Shown here: piece by piece, positions 11,339 to 23,861 of the stretch | Position numbering within the stretch: the first letter of the stretch is position 1 | How the letters are laid out: each line of letters opens with the position of its first letter | Assembly (NCBI GenBank): GCA_964036295.1 | Contig: OZ038462.1 | Location: 40,405,680-40,469,679, forward strand | Direction of reading: 5' to 3' | DNA from: Plumapathes pennacea | Taxonomy: Eukaryota; Cnidaria; Anthozoa; Antipatharia; Myriopathidae | DNA: 64,000 bases | Translations under genes and position numbers: made by a program | Notes under the pieces: model-generated | Told to the model about the DNA's origin: nothing | What the model saw: only the letters and a program-made list of their open reading frames with translations | The model's database searches: none

Positions 11339-13998
11339 ACGTGCTTGTTATCAGGTATTTTTGAAATGTGTTAAATGTTTGAGAAGTCACAGTGTGGCTC
11401 TGAGAGAAATCTTGTTGGCTTTGAAATGAATAAAGATCAAACTGAACCCACTTCAGAAAGAGAACGAAGAAGCCTCGAACAGGAGGCAGTGCGAGCTTTG
11501 AATCACAACACAACAAAACTACAAGAACGGTAACAAAAGACCATCAGCCGGAGATTGACCAAACTTAAGTAAACGATTGAACGTGGCATAAAACAAAGTG
11601 TGCTGCGATGGCCATACCTGCCCACTCTACTTGTCTAATAAATTAAAAAATACGTGTTCATATGTACATGAGAATTGAACACACTTTCTGCACGTGTATG
11701 ATTTGAACATTGGGGACTTAGCAGGTCCACACGATCTTTGACTTGTTTTGCTTTGTGTTTCGGGTATGCAGATCCCTTTGGATGTTTATTATCGCCTTGA
11801 AAGCACATTACAAAGTGAGTACAACACGTGCGATCGATGGAGATCGCGGCGAGCGGGTGCCAGAGTGCTGTTTGTTATGTACTTCAACTTGTACTAACTA
11901 TACCTGTTTAAATAACCGGCCGTGGAAAACACTTCTAAAACGGACTTTCTCCACCAGAAATAAAATCCATACCCGGAGGAAGTTTATGTCAAAATGTGCT
12001 GTATGTCCAAGCAACGACTAAATCAGTGCAGGTTCTGGGATAAGAAACCTATAGTAACGTGAAAGCTATGAGAGATATTCATCATTACAAACCGGCTCTT
12101 GTTGGTCTTTTGTATAAAGTTTAACAGGCCTCTTGTTCAAAGGCATATCTCCAGACTCTTTGTGCTATCTATTAATAAAGCAACATTAACAACTTTATTG
12201 AACTTACAGCCAGAGATCGAGAATGTTGACAAAGCGCGGTGATCAATTCAAATACCCCCAGAAATCTTGCCACAATCCCTACAGAAACATGCATGTGTCA
12301 AGTTGCTAATCACATGACTTTTTCCCTGTCTGACACCTCGTGTGCAAAGGGTTATTTTTATAGACCTATCCTCCGTAAATAAATATCAAGAAATATCAAG
12401 AGGAAACTACCAGGCCATGTGTCATGCACTATAGTGTAAAATAAATCAGAAGGAAACCAGTTCCTCTAAGAGCACCATAGGCAATAAGAACATCATCTAC
12501 TAACGACACACATCATGCTACTGTATTTCTATTTCCGGTCTACTGTTCTCTCTATCTTCATTGTACGACTCTCGAAATTTCATTCCTTCAAAAGTTTTGT
12601 TACAACACACAGTACGCGTCCAGTAACTATCAAACTCTGTGTGTTGCTAATTTTGGGTAGTTGTTATCAATCTGCGTTTGTTTTAGTCCCTTCATTATTT
12701 CTAAGGTCAGTATTCGGATATTCTAAGAAATATGGAGCAGTCGTGTAAGCACGAGGACGGAAGAGGACGACGGCAACCTCGGCCGTGAAACAATAAAACT
12801 AATTGCAGAAGACAAAAGGCACACGTGAATAACAAAAATCTGAATTTGACCTGTTCTTGGGGTCGTGCGCTCTCGCGTGTGCGAATTCAAATGCTTCTTT
12901 TTAACGAGATTGACAGAACGTGGACGACATTTCGAGAACTTAGTAAGAGACGATGAACACAATAGAACCTCGGCAGAAACGGAACAAATTGAGCAACCTA
13001 AGAATAGACGATGTTACAAAGACATAAAGAAAATGGAGCCGAGAAATTTTTCTTGGTTCCTTAAGCTCCTGTGCCGTCCTAGTTTGCTTAAACTCCCGAT
13101 TGATCTCGTTTCTTCTTGCATGTATATCTCTGTTTCATATAAGGAACTCACAGCATATTGCACTATTTACAGTGTGAAAAAAGGAGAGTGCTAATCAACC
13201 TTCTAATGATTTGATCCGTTTTCTCTGTTTCGTACAGCCTCGTCGAACGTAAAGTAAGCGTAAGCAAATTGTCAATTACTCCACCCAGTTTTGCAACAAA
13301 AGGCTTACTTGAAAACCCAACGTAATCAATTCAATCACGCTAGACTTTGAACACCACCATTAGAAGCTATTCACACTTCACCGCGGGGAGTCGTAATGGA
13401 AGTCACAACTTTGAGTTTATAAACAACACGTTTAAAACAATAAAGGGTTTTTCCATGTTTTAAAATAAAGGCGTTCTTGGCCGGTTAACCAGTTAATCTT
13501 CAATCGATACTGTTCAATGATCTTCAGTGGTCACCTTTATATATATTCAGATGTGAAGCCCCAAATTTCTTCTTGCGCAATAATATAACTCTACTCACGC
13601 ACAGTGAAACACGAGTAGTTTAAATTTTTCAAGTCATCAATATAATGTGTTTCTATACACCGTGAAACAGGAAACAAAACATGGAAAGATCCAAGCTCGT
13701 CGTCATATTACCACCATCTTTGATCGTTCTATTGTGTATTTACTTCTATAAAGTCTTGGTATATTCATTCAGTGCATCTGAACAAGAATTCAGTCACAAG
13801 GGTGTTTGGGCATAAAGCCGACATAATCCACTCAAATGTAGCTTCAGTGCCGGCCTCTAATACTGCAACATACAGCTATTAGTGAAACTTACTGATCCCA
13901 TGTAAGTAAATAAACAGGATTTACCAGAGTGTGAAATTTCATGACGTGTACGGAAAAAATATTCTGATTCGCTCTCAACAGGCTTTCTGCACTTCGGC

Positions 13999-14713
13999 AA
14001 AAAAATAAAAAATAAAAAAAATAAATTAAAGTAAAGTAAAATAAAATAAAATAAAATAAAATAAAATAAAATAAAATAAAATAAAATAAAATAAAATAAA
14101 ATAAAATAAAATAAAATAAAATAAAATAAAATAAAATAAAATAAAATAAAATAAAATAAAATAAAATAAAATAAAATAAAATAAAATAAAATAAAATAAA
14201 ATAAAATAAAATAAAATAAAATAAAATAAAATAAAATAAAATAAAATAAAATAAAATAAAATAAAATAAAATAAAATAAAATAAAATAAAATAAAATAAA
14301 ATAAAATAAAATAAAATAAAATAAAATAAAATAAAATAAAATAAAATAAAATAAAATAAAATAAAATAAAATAAAATAAAATAAAATAAAATAAAATAAA
14401 ATAAAATAAAATAAAATAAAATAAAATAAAATAAAATAAAATAAAATAAAATAAAATAAAATAAAATAAAATAAAATAAAATAAAATAAAATAAAATAAA
14501 ATAAAATAAAATAAAATAAAATAAAATAAAATAAAATAAAATAAAATAAAATAAAATAAAATAAAATAAAATAAAATAAAATAAAATAAAATAAAATAAA
14601 ATAAAATAAAATAAAATAAAATAAAATAAAATAAAATAAAATAAAATAAAATAAAATAAAATGAAATAAAACAAAACAAAACAAAATAAAATAAAATAAA
14701 ATAAAATAAAATA
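13999..14713. repeat. Giant (AAAAT)n pentanucleotide array
   Basis: This is an almost perfect AAAAT/ATTTT array. It is uninterrupted from about 14036 to 14662, roughly 125 units. A short AAAAC patch lies near 14670-14685 and edge units are degenerate. Minus-strand frames made of repeating FILFY residues are purely a product of the repeat. The array sits between the two ParaHox genes. Confidence 0.98.
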
Positions 14714-17190
14714 ACCCAGATATATTTGTCATGAGACAACCATATTTATCACTAGATGCAGCTATCAAGATTCGGGTCTAAGATTTTTTCACTTGCCTGA
14801 AAATAGAATAGGAGTATGTATTGTGTATCTTTATACAGATTATCATGTATACTACAGTGCACCAGATGAAACATTATCTTTTATATACAGCATTCATTTC
14901 TTTATTGCCAGCAGGAATCCTCCACGTTTCCTAGCTACAAGAGCGACCATAGAAAGTTAGTGAACAAAATTGACCTGATAGCAACGCAAATGGCTGGGCG
15001 GCTATAAATAAATTACACCAGTGCTAATTAAATTTGTTCTACCAAGATTTGAATGTGAACCAAACGTGAAGTGAAATTACCTTTTGTGGGAAATAAACTA
15101 TGTTTCATTGCTACATCATTTTGCTAGAATCGAATTAGCCTCCAGCTGAAAATAGAAAGCCATCTGCGTGACTCGGACATAAAACATGGAAAGGGAACTA
15201 TATCATCAAGGACGTTCTAAATCGATATCGGTTTAAGAACGTTGATTCGAACACCCTGCCCAGAATAAGCTGAGAGACTGAAAATGTTCTGTGCTAAAGA
15301 TCTGTTGTTGTTACACCGAAACGTACTAAAAAGGCTAGAACAGCCCGCGCTTGGGCAAATAGAAAGCGTGCCAAACACGCGTTACTTAGGGTGTGTGTGC
15401 GCTGCCAAGTGGCACACGCGCGTTCTAAACGAACTTTGAAAAGCAGAGCACGAGTTACATCTTGTTCTACTTCTATTTAGGCGCTCACTTGACAGAGCTG
15501 TTGAATAGAAACATATGCGATCTGTGGCAACAAAGTCTTTACGACCTGTAAACGGCAGGCTTGCGGCGGCAGGTTGAAACTAGGATTAAGAGACTGCCGA
15601 ACAATTTAAGATACTTTCTCGTTTTCATTTATTGAACTGTTTTCACTGAACTTAATTAATTTTATGACTTAATTACTTCACACCGGCAGATTTTGGAAAG
15701 GAAATGAATCTGTTGTTTATTTCGGTTACTCTGATAGTTTGAAAAATATATAGAGAGCTGTCGCGAACGTTTGTTTTTCAGCTTTGGCAATAAAACATTC
15801 CACCTGCAAAATTACACCTGGTGCTTTTGACGATTATTTGAAGTTAAACCTTAGCGTACTCTTTCGTTTTTGGAATCCAGACTGAATTATATTTAAGAAG
15901 CATGCATTTAATGCATATACGATTCAGAACACAAAGCGCAATTTCAATCATTGAAATGTTTTGGTCCTTTATTTTCTTGCTTAATTAAATAAGTCCTTCA
16001 AAATGCAGCCAAAAGAGCGGAATTAGGCAAACTTTGTGAAACACGCAGCTTCCTTTGACCAACAAAAAGTTGCAGTTTGCTTTTCGGAAACAGTGAACAG
16101 TAACTTCCTCGGCAGGAATAGGAAATGTTACTTATAAGTGCTCTGAACAAACTTAAGGTCGTTTGCTAACCCGCTTCTTGTAAAAGAAAAAAAAAGAAAG
16201 AAAAGAAAGCAGTGATAATTGAGCAAAAGCTGTGACAAATTCGCATCTGTTCTGAAGTCTCCACTTTAAAATTGTCGTTATTTTTTATACGGTCGTATGA
16301 TGGGCGTTTCATCATGAACACAAACGAAGGTTGAAATCTTTAAGGCAAGTAACATTGGTATACCCAATCAGTTGTTTAGTTTTATCGTTCATGTACGCGT
16401 TCAATTTCTCACAAGAAAAAAAAAAGAGAACAGCGATTACTATAACAGGGAATGGGCCTTATACAACAACATTTCTTTGTTATACAGATGAGGATGCTTC
16501 TTTGTTCGAAGCACACCTGCTTCGCATAAAAAAAACGACGCATAAAAGGGTTTTGTGACGAACTTCAGCTATTTGCTGAACAGATTAAAGATGCTAAAAT
16601 TCGCACATTGTGTGAGAAAAGTAAATGTGAACGAGTATACTCCCAATAAAATATTCGTATTTTTTTTTTCGGTTTTATTCCATGTTATGTTTTTGGGTAT
16701 GTTATGTGTCTGTATACCTCGTGCTGTTGTCTGAAAAATGTGCCTACAATCTGAGCTCAGAAGAAAAGGGTTTTATAGGTAGTCTCAATTTGATTTCAAA
16801 GAAACAATTTAAAAGTTTTAAAATGTAAAAACGCTGTTTGTGTCCGCCATCTTTTCCCGTTCATCGAGTGTGGTTTGCATGTGTGACCCGCCAGAGAGCA
16901 GATAGTGAAGTCAAACGATCGCAACTCTTCTTTCATCTGATGTCAAAATACACAAAACTAAACACCTCAATAAACAGAAAAACAAACTAACGAACAAACA
17001 AAAAGACCAAAGTAATGGCTTGGAACAGTGATGTCTAGTGGGAAATTCATACCCAGACAGCCGTTTCAATTATATTTCTTCTTACTTATATTTGACAAAA
17101 TTTAACTTTTCTCTCGTAAATGGTCCATGGTTACCAAGGAAACGTACTTGTCTCGCACACACAGAATTGTATTAATATTAATAACTTTAT
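14714..17190. other. Inter-ParaHox sequence, no gene recognised
   Basis: AT-rich sequence without a recognisable exon. TTAATTAATTTTATGACTTAATTA-like words (homeodomain-type TAAT cores) cluster near 15648-15680, but such words are common in AT-rich DNA. Confidence 0.4.
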
Positions 17191-17519
17191 AATGGTGATG
17201 AGGAGTCAATGAGGCTGATGATAATGATGGTGACGATATTGTGACAGTGATGGTGATAATGACGATGATGATGATGATGATGATGATGACAGGGATGTTC
17301 ATGTTCATGGTGACTATGATACTGATGATGATGGCAATGATGATGATGGTGATGGTGGTGGTGATAGTGGTGATGGTAATGATTATGATTATGATTATGA
17401 TAATGGCGATGATGGTGATGGTGATGGTGATGGTGATGATGATGATGATGATGATAGTGGTGGTGGTGGTGATGATGGTGGTGATGGTGATGATGATGAT
17501 GATGGTGATAATGGTGGTC
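17191..17519. repeat. Imperfect GAT/GGT trinucleotide array
   Basis: About 330 bp of ATGATG, GGTGAT and GGTGGT units. Poly-Met/Val frames across it are artefacts. Confidence 0.95.
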
Positions 17520-20500
17520 GAAGAACGGGAAACGTTAGTGTAAAGTTAGCGTGAAGCTTACAGTTCTCCTTGTAACTTTTAATGTTGTAGTTTCCTTTCG
17601 TAACTTCTCATTGGCGGACCGAGTAACGGCTGCCAGTGGTTTGTCGTGTTGTCATTACAGATTCAGGCGACTGCAACTTTCACGATGAAAGTGATTTTTC
17701 GCTTTTTGAGCATTGTGTGGTTAGAGACGAGCTTGCACTGTATGGTAAATTTATGCTACAGTCTTCCTCATTTAGCCTCGACAGTGCTACCCACATACTT
17801 CTTAGATCTGCTTTATTATATTGATGGCCGTGAAAACCGGTTAAAAAAGTGAAAATACAAGTATAATATAGTTAATGCATCTTCAGAGCACACATATTTT
17901 TATTTTACTACGATATTAATCACAGATTTATCATATTTTTCTAAGTCTTCCAACATACTGGATATCTCTAAACTTTAACATGTTTATAAAAGAAAGATGG
18001 AGATATCTGCGATCATCACACCCAACCAAGATATTTACAAAACAGTAAACCGTCATCAATCACCAAAGAAGTACAGCTTCTATAATAACATTTCTTACTT
18101 AGAACTTTTTTCTTCTTCCTTCTTGGGGCAAAAGCGAGAACGAATGCCGATAACAAAGGTCTCTTCTTCTAAATTTTAGGCAAAAGACAATAAATTTTTT
18201 TGCCCTACGGCGAGCCGGTTTTTTTCTCTTCCTTGCAAACGGAAATCCCAAATGTCTCAATTATCGTTACCTCGTCCCTATTCTCGATTTATATTTGAAG
18301 TCAAGACCCATTTCAAGTCTGGAGCACAAACAAAAAAGCGCAAATTAATTTCCTCAAATGACCAAATTAAATGTACTTTGATGGTATAAATGGCCCTCGA
18401 AGATGCAAATCCAATTCTTTTTGTCCGAAACAAAAGCTCGTTTTCAAAACTAACAGAAAAAAAGGCATTGAATCCTTCCTGATGTGTTACACTCCAAGAT
18501 AGCCGACTAAGGTAGGTCGACTTTACAAAAGATTGTTTGAAGATGCCTTTTTTTCATTTCCGCTAAAAGTATCAATCCTTGATTATGCTCTTTGCTATTT
18601 CCAAAAGCCGCTTTAAGTTAAAATCACTTTGTTTACTGATGGAGGATGAGTTTTCTCTCCGGAAATTAATCACTTCGCATTTATTGCTCGTTGTTTGTGA
18701 ATTAGTCTTCAAATCACCTGCTTCTCTTTCCATTTCACTGCTATCACGTATTCATTTATTTCTTATGAAGTTTCAGGTAGAAAATTTGACATCACAAGCA
18801 TTCTTCATGCTGAAGCTGTCGTTAAATGGCAACCCTTTCGTTTCACATAACGCTGGTTCGTGTATTAAACCACTTATCACCTCAGATTGCGTAATAAACT
18901 TGGCAGCAAAGACACAATTTAAAAATATTCCGGTCCAAAATAATGTGCTTCAGTTGAAACAGTAAGAAAAATAAAAACATTCTGGCTAAAGTCCAAGTAA
19001 GCGACTGCAAAACCCTTGCTAATTCGTATTTGTGAATTTCAACTTATAATGGCCAAACGCGCAAAAAAAATATGTGTGTGCATGAAGCAAGGCAACACTA
19101 TAAAGTAACGATATAATTGTATTATGTCTTATGCTTTGCACACCAAAACCTTGTCTCTCTGCGGCTCTGAATTTGAAAATCGACTCTTTCCAATTAACTA
19201 TGCCACAAGAACTAAATTTTATATATAATTATCAATTCTCGGTTTTTCTACGTAATAAAATTTTAACTTGGGTTTTCAAGATTATTAAGGTAATTTTACT
19301 AAAACGATAGAACGCCAATTTATTTAACTAAAACGCGGCCAAACAGCAAACTAAGGAAAATCGCAGGTATACAGGGCAGCTGCAGTTGTATAATTTGTCG
19401 TTAAGTAATACGCAATTTCAAAATATGTTTCCTGAAATTAAACTACAATAAGTCATGACATAGCATTTAATTTTTGTGTCAAAATCAAATTGGCACGCGT
19501 ACAGTTTGAAAAAATATTACCGACAATGACATGCACGAGTTAATGATACCTTTTCGTGTCGACATCTTGTCTTACGCCGGTATACTTTCTAATTAATACG
19601 TTACGGCCTGCCTACAAATTCAAACAATCTCCGTGAATTTAGAAAAAGGCGTAAATATTAGATTTTAATGTTCGTTCGCCAGAAAAAGAACCGAAATATT
19701 CGCAGCGATGTTGTTGGTTTTAAATAGTTTTCTATTTTTCAGATCAACACAAATATAAGGTCAGAACCGCCTTACCAGCAAGTGGTTCACAAAGAAGTCG
19801 ATCAGAGTGTATAGCCAGTGAATTGTCGGCAGATTTGGAAAAGATAATAGCACATTTAACCGATTCTATACACATCAAAAGGCTTCTTTCTTTATGCACT
19901 ACCATATATCACCAGGACAGGTGTAAATTAAAACGGTAATCGAATTTGTATTCTACACAAAAAACGGCAGAGTGGCAACAACGCCAAGCCATATCAACTA
20001 CTTGAGGTTTTCTGCGCCACTAAATTGCGTACTTACAGATTTGAAATTTGAGTAGAAGCAAGTCTACAAGTCTACAAGTTATTGACCTGCTTTATTCGCT
20101 TTATCTTCTGAGCATTTCTAATAAACAATGAAAAATAAGGTTTATACTCTAAACAATCGCAAAAGGATCGCGAAGAGTTCCAATTAAGGGCGAGATATCA
20201 TTATTTTTATGTGTTCAATCGCACGCGCGAATGGGCGAGGGAATTAGTTACAGAAAAATATTCAAGGCTGTCCCATATTGAAAGCTTTCCTCGCTCAGTC
20301 AACACTTTTCACAAACATATCAACCACCCTTCTTCGAAAGAAAACATGCTGCATAATTATCAAATACCATTCAACTTGGACACACAGCTGAAAGTGGTAT
20401 CTTTGGTTCTGCATATACCGACAACTTTCGTTTTCTTTGCAGAAACGAAAGTTTCATCTGAGTGCCGTTTCATAGCGTTGCTATACAGCCATTTCAAATC

Positions 20501-22591
20501 CGAAAATCAGTACGACCGCTCATTTTTTGTTCTTTGCGAAGTGTTCTAATATCGGTAGAATCGCAAAATCTTTGTAGTGAAGAAGAAAAATAAACTTCAA
20601 TACAAAGAAAACTAACGTTCGATAATTCAATATAACGCATTTGGTAATCAGAGGCACTGGCAACGAGCCATGCAGTGTGCACACTGTTAGTCAAATTATT
20701 TTTTCGTTGTCTCGCCAACGATACAGAATTGAACAGTATAGAGTCACTTCGGTGTCTTTAAACTCGGAGCAGATAGTACGTGAGCGAGGAAAACACAGCG
20801 ACAATATCAGTCCAAATAGGGCAAGGCCAGAGTCATAATTTGTCTGTGTCGACCACAAGCCAATGGAAAATGTGTTTTGAATAGCACTGTTCAGCGTTCA
20901 CTGATCAATTAAGCCACTTACTGCTTCACACAAAAGCTATTAGTGGCCCACGTATCAACCGAGGCGGATACAAGCCCGCAAAAATGATGAGACTTCCCGC
21001 TTGTTTCGACACTGAAGAGACGATACTTACACAATTAATGCATGCAAGGCCAGAAATAGCAGGTCTTCATCTTCAGGATTTACCACGTATAATCTTCAAA
21101 AGCGCTGAAAAGCGCACCGTTAAGCGATCTCGCAAGCCGCTAATAAGTAAATTTTGACGGAAACATGTAAAGTGTGCTTCTATTAACAAAAAGTCCACAA
21201 CAAAAACGAAAACGGCCGACGCAAAGGTTTACCCGAAAGCTGCCGGCATTTGAACAGTTATTATGAAGCCACATGGCTCTATGAATTACCATAATACAGA
21301 GCCGATTAGAAAGAATTAAATTTGCTGTAAACAGTTGTTGCGAAGCAGCGCCAGAATCCGGAATTCAGAATGGACACGCTTACGGCTCCTAACTCCAAAT
21401 TTGTGTTCACTTGCCGGCTTCTGTTGGCCATTGCAAACTCTGCTTTAGAACTGAGATTAATTCCTTAAGCTCTTTAAGTTTTCTCTCTATAATTAGGGCA
21501 GCGGACGAGGAACTAAAGGACATAGACAGATTGCCCACTTCAAAGTTCAAAGCATCATTTCATTTTGGGTGCTCATAGAACGCTATCTATAATAATGATA
21601 ATAATAAGAAAAGAGTACGACAGCTCTTCCAAACGAAAGCCAGCGCATTTTGGCATGTAGGAAATGCTCTCATTGGCTCCAAAAGTTCAACTGTCAACGC
21701 TTCAATAAAGGAACCCGTTCGTCAACAATATTTGTGGTTCGTCTAATTTGTATTTAAATGCAAAAAGAAAGAACGCATGTATCCCATGAATTTCCATTTA
21801 GGCCAGTGCCAATTGTTGGGGAGTCGATACTGATGAATTAGGAGGGGCTAAGATTTTGTATTGGTTTATGAAAGTGATACACGCAAAGAGATAAGGAGAG
21901 ATGATAAAATCCAAAATCGAGAAGGGTAGTTGTGGTTTCTTTTCTCGTGAATGAATTCTCGAACTTTGGAAACCGCGAAAACAAAGACACACAGGCAAAT
22001 GAAGGAGACAGCAAAACGGAAAATCATTGTCGTTTTTCCATAACAGGTGCATCTATTCATGGGTGCCGTTTGAATAAGGACTAATCGCATTTTCAGAGTT
22101 AGTTTTCAGCCCCTGTAAAGTTTTAATGACGAGTTTTCAAACCAAATAATAACCAGATAACGGTATAGCTGGGTATAGGGTAGTATTTCTGGACCTAAAG
22201 CACGAGCGCAAAAGTGCTAAAATTAGCAAGCGCCACATTGGCTCGAGGTATACAATTTGTGCGGACTTCTAGACAATTTTATCACCTTGGGAATAGTGAA
22301 CCAAATGATTATTTTTCGCTATCAGGCTCAGAGAAAAGGCGAAAGACAGTAAACACTGACTTTTCCGGTTACAGTGTCTTGGTTTTGCGGAACAGAAGCA
22401 AACTGAAGATACAAGCTAAAGATATATATTAGAAAAAAAAATCATTGAACACAACAAGAACCGGCGTAGAAAGAAAAAAAGAACCAAAACAATGCTATGA
22501 AAGAGTATCAAAGTAGGACAAAGCAAGCGAGAGCAAAGTATTATAAACAGAAACTCTAGACGGACGCTGACATTTGGAATAAAAGTCGGCT
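17520..22591. other. Inter-ParaHox sequence 3' of Gsx, no gene recognised
   Basis: About 5 kb, AT-rich. No frame on either strand carries a recognisable domain, and no repeat family seen elsewhere in the window was noticed here. Confidence 0.4.
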
Positions 22592-22597
22592 TTTATT
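22592..22597 (-). terminator. Polyadenylation signal candidate of Gsx
   Basis: AATAAA on the minus strand, about 370 nt after the Gsx stop codon at 22965. This is a plausible 3' UTR length. Confidence 0.5.
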
Positions 22598-22964
22598 GAC
22601 CGCAAGCCAAAGGCGTTGCATGATGATCTATAATATACACTTTCTATAACAATATATTCACGCACAGAGGAACATATGGCTCTCAAAAACACTTTGTACA
22701 ACCTCAATGACGAAAAAAAATTATAAGTCACACGACCGCAAATGTGACGTACGATTTTGCGTTTGACAAGGGCGTATTAATCGACAAACAGAAGTCTTGG
22801 CGCAGAAACTCTCCTTGTCCCCTCGGTCTATCAATTAACTAAATGTGACGACAAATTCACCGCCTATAATTTCGTTCATTCTGCCTTCGCCAGAGTATAT
22901 AAAACTAGTGTACATTACGCGGTGAACTTTACAATTTCTATGTACAATGTTCGCGGCTGGTTAT

Positions 22965-23787
22965 TCAGCTTGAAGGAGAGAGCGGGCTGCGTGGAGAATC
23001 GCTGTTCTGATGTTGGGCGGCTTTCTTGTCTTTCTTCCACTTCACTCGCCGGTTCTGAAACCAGATTTTCACTTGTTTCTCAGACAAATCAAGAAGAGCA
23101 GCAATCTGTATCCGGCGTAAGCGAGAGAGGTATCTGTTCTGGCTGAATTCCTTCTCGAGCTCCAATAACTGCATGCTAGTGTACGCAGTCCTGATGCGCT
23201 TGGATCGCGAGTTGCCTCGGTTGCTGTTGTTTGATTCTTGGGCCGCTACTAAAAACGGAAAACAGAAACAAGAATGAGATCCCAAATGATCAAATACAAT
23301 ATCAAGATGTCAAGAAAAATTGCTGGTGGGTAAAAACAGGCCGCTCAATACACCTGCCACAAGCGAATTCGTGTTTGCATGTAGTTAAATTGTGTCCTTT
23401 TAAAAAGTATCAAATTTGCGACTGAAAAAAACATATATATATATATACAGAAAAAAAAAGAAGATAATTACCGTAAGAAGCAAGATGTAGCCTTTCCTCT
23501 TCACTGACCGGGTAATGTGGTGGGAGGTGGGAGTGTTCTTTCGATAGTTCCCTCGCGGAATAAAAGCCCGTTGGCGTCCCGGCGCTACGAATATGCATAA
23601 ATGGGTGAACTGAAGGAGCGGAGGGAATGCAAAGCTGACACAGTCCGCTCGGATCGGGAGTGCTAGGAGTCCAACAACATGAACACGGAACCGGTGTCTC
23701 GAAGCTACGCCTTGCCTCGGCGTTTGTGGTCAAGGTTTTCGCCTTGCTGTTCTGTATAAGTGACTCGATGTAAAACGAGGAGGACAT
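22965..23787 (-). CDS. Gsx: Gsx ParaHox homeobox transcription factor (anthox2/cnox-2 class)
   Basis: This gene encodes a nuclear homeodomain transcription factor; Gsx genes pattern nervous tissue in many animals. Two exons, 23787-23472 and 23248-22965, give 199 aa. The donor TACG|GTAATT and acceptor TTTTTAG|TAGCGG are both phase 1. The start is fixed by the conserved Gsx N-terminal motif, here [11 protein letters not shown]; a GTG-initiated extension upstream is ignored. The homeodomain is at residues 121-180. It has [18 protein letters not shown] in helix 1, [13 protein letters not shown] around helix 2, and [17 protein letters not shown] in helix 3. Gln44, Gln50 and Asn51 are present. NRYLSRLRR together with NRRVK is the Gsx signature. 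The short C-terminus is Ser/Pro-rich and ends 19 residues after the homeodomain. A TATA box lies 67 bp upstream of the ATG. Confidence 0.95.
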
Positions 23788-23853
23788 TGTGGGAGACGTG
23801 TACACTGAGGATGCAGGTCGCCTTCTGGTTTGGACGTGTGGCTCGCAGCGGTC

Positions 23854-23859
23854 TTTATA
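23854..23859 (-). promoter_or_regulatory. TATA box of Gsx
   Basis: CTATAAAG on the minus strand in a GC-rich setting, 67 bp upstream of the Gsx ATG. Transcription would start near 23829, with a 5' UTR of about 40 nt. Confidence 0.55.
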
Positions 23860-23861
23860 GC

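Larger units (their letters stand above)
7281..13998. other. Upstream flank of Xlox/Cdx, no gene recognised
   Basis: No exon with a recognisable product is visible in this ~6.7 kb. It contains a poly-T run (7727-7752), a short AGCCA array, a second T run (9506-9521), a GTATT array and a dispersed-repeat copy at 10737-10854. It forms the near part of the ~15 kb between the two ParaHox genes and may hold promoter and enhancer sequence. Specific elements cannot be pointed out. Confidence 0.4.

Noticed and set aside
13857-14768. Three long minus-strand frames of repeated Phe-Ile-Leu-Phe-Tyr
   Set aside because: They are translations of the AAAAT array. A pentanucleotide repeat stays open in every frame that lacks a stop.
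17241-17543. Poly-Met/Val reading frame
   Set aside because: Translation of the GAT/GGT microsatellite. No start context, splice structure or domain.
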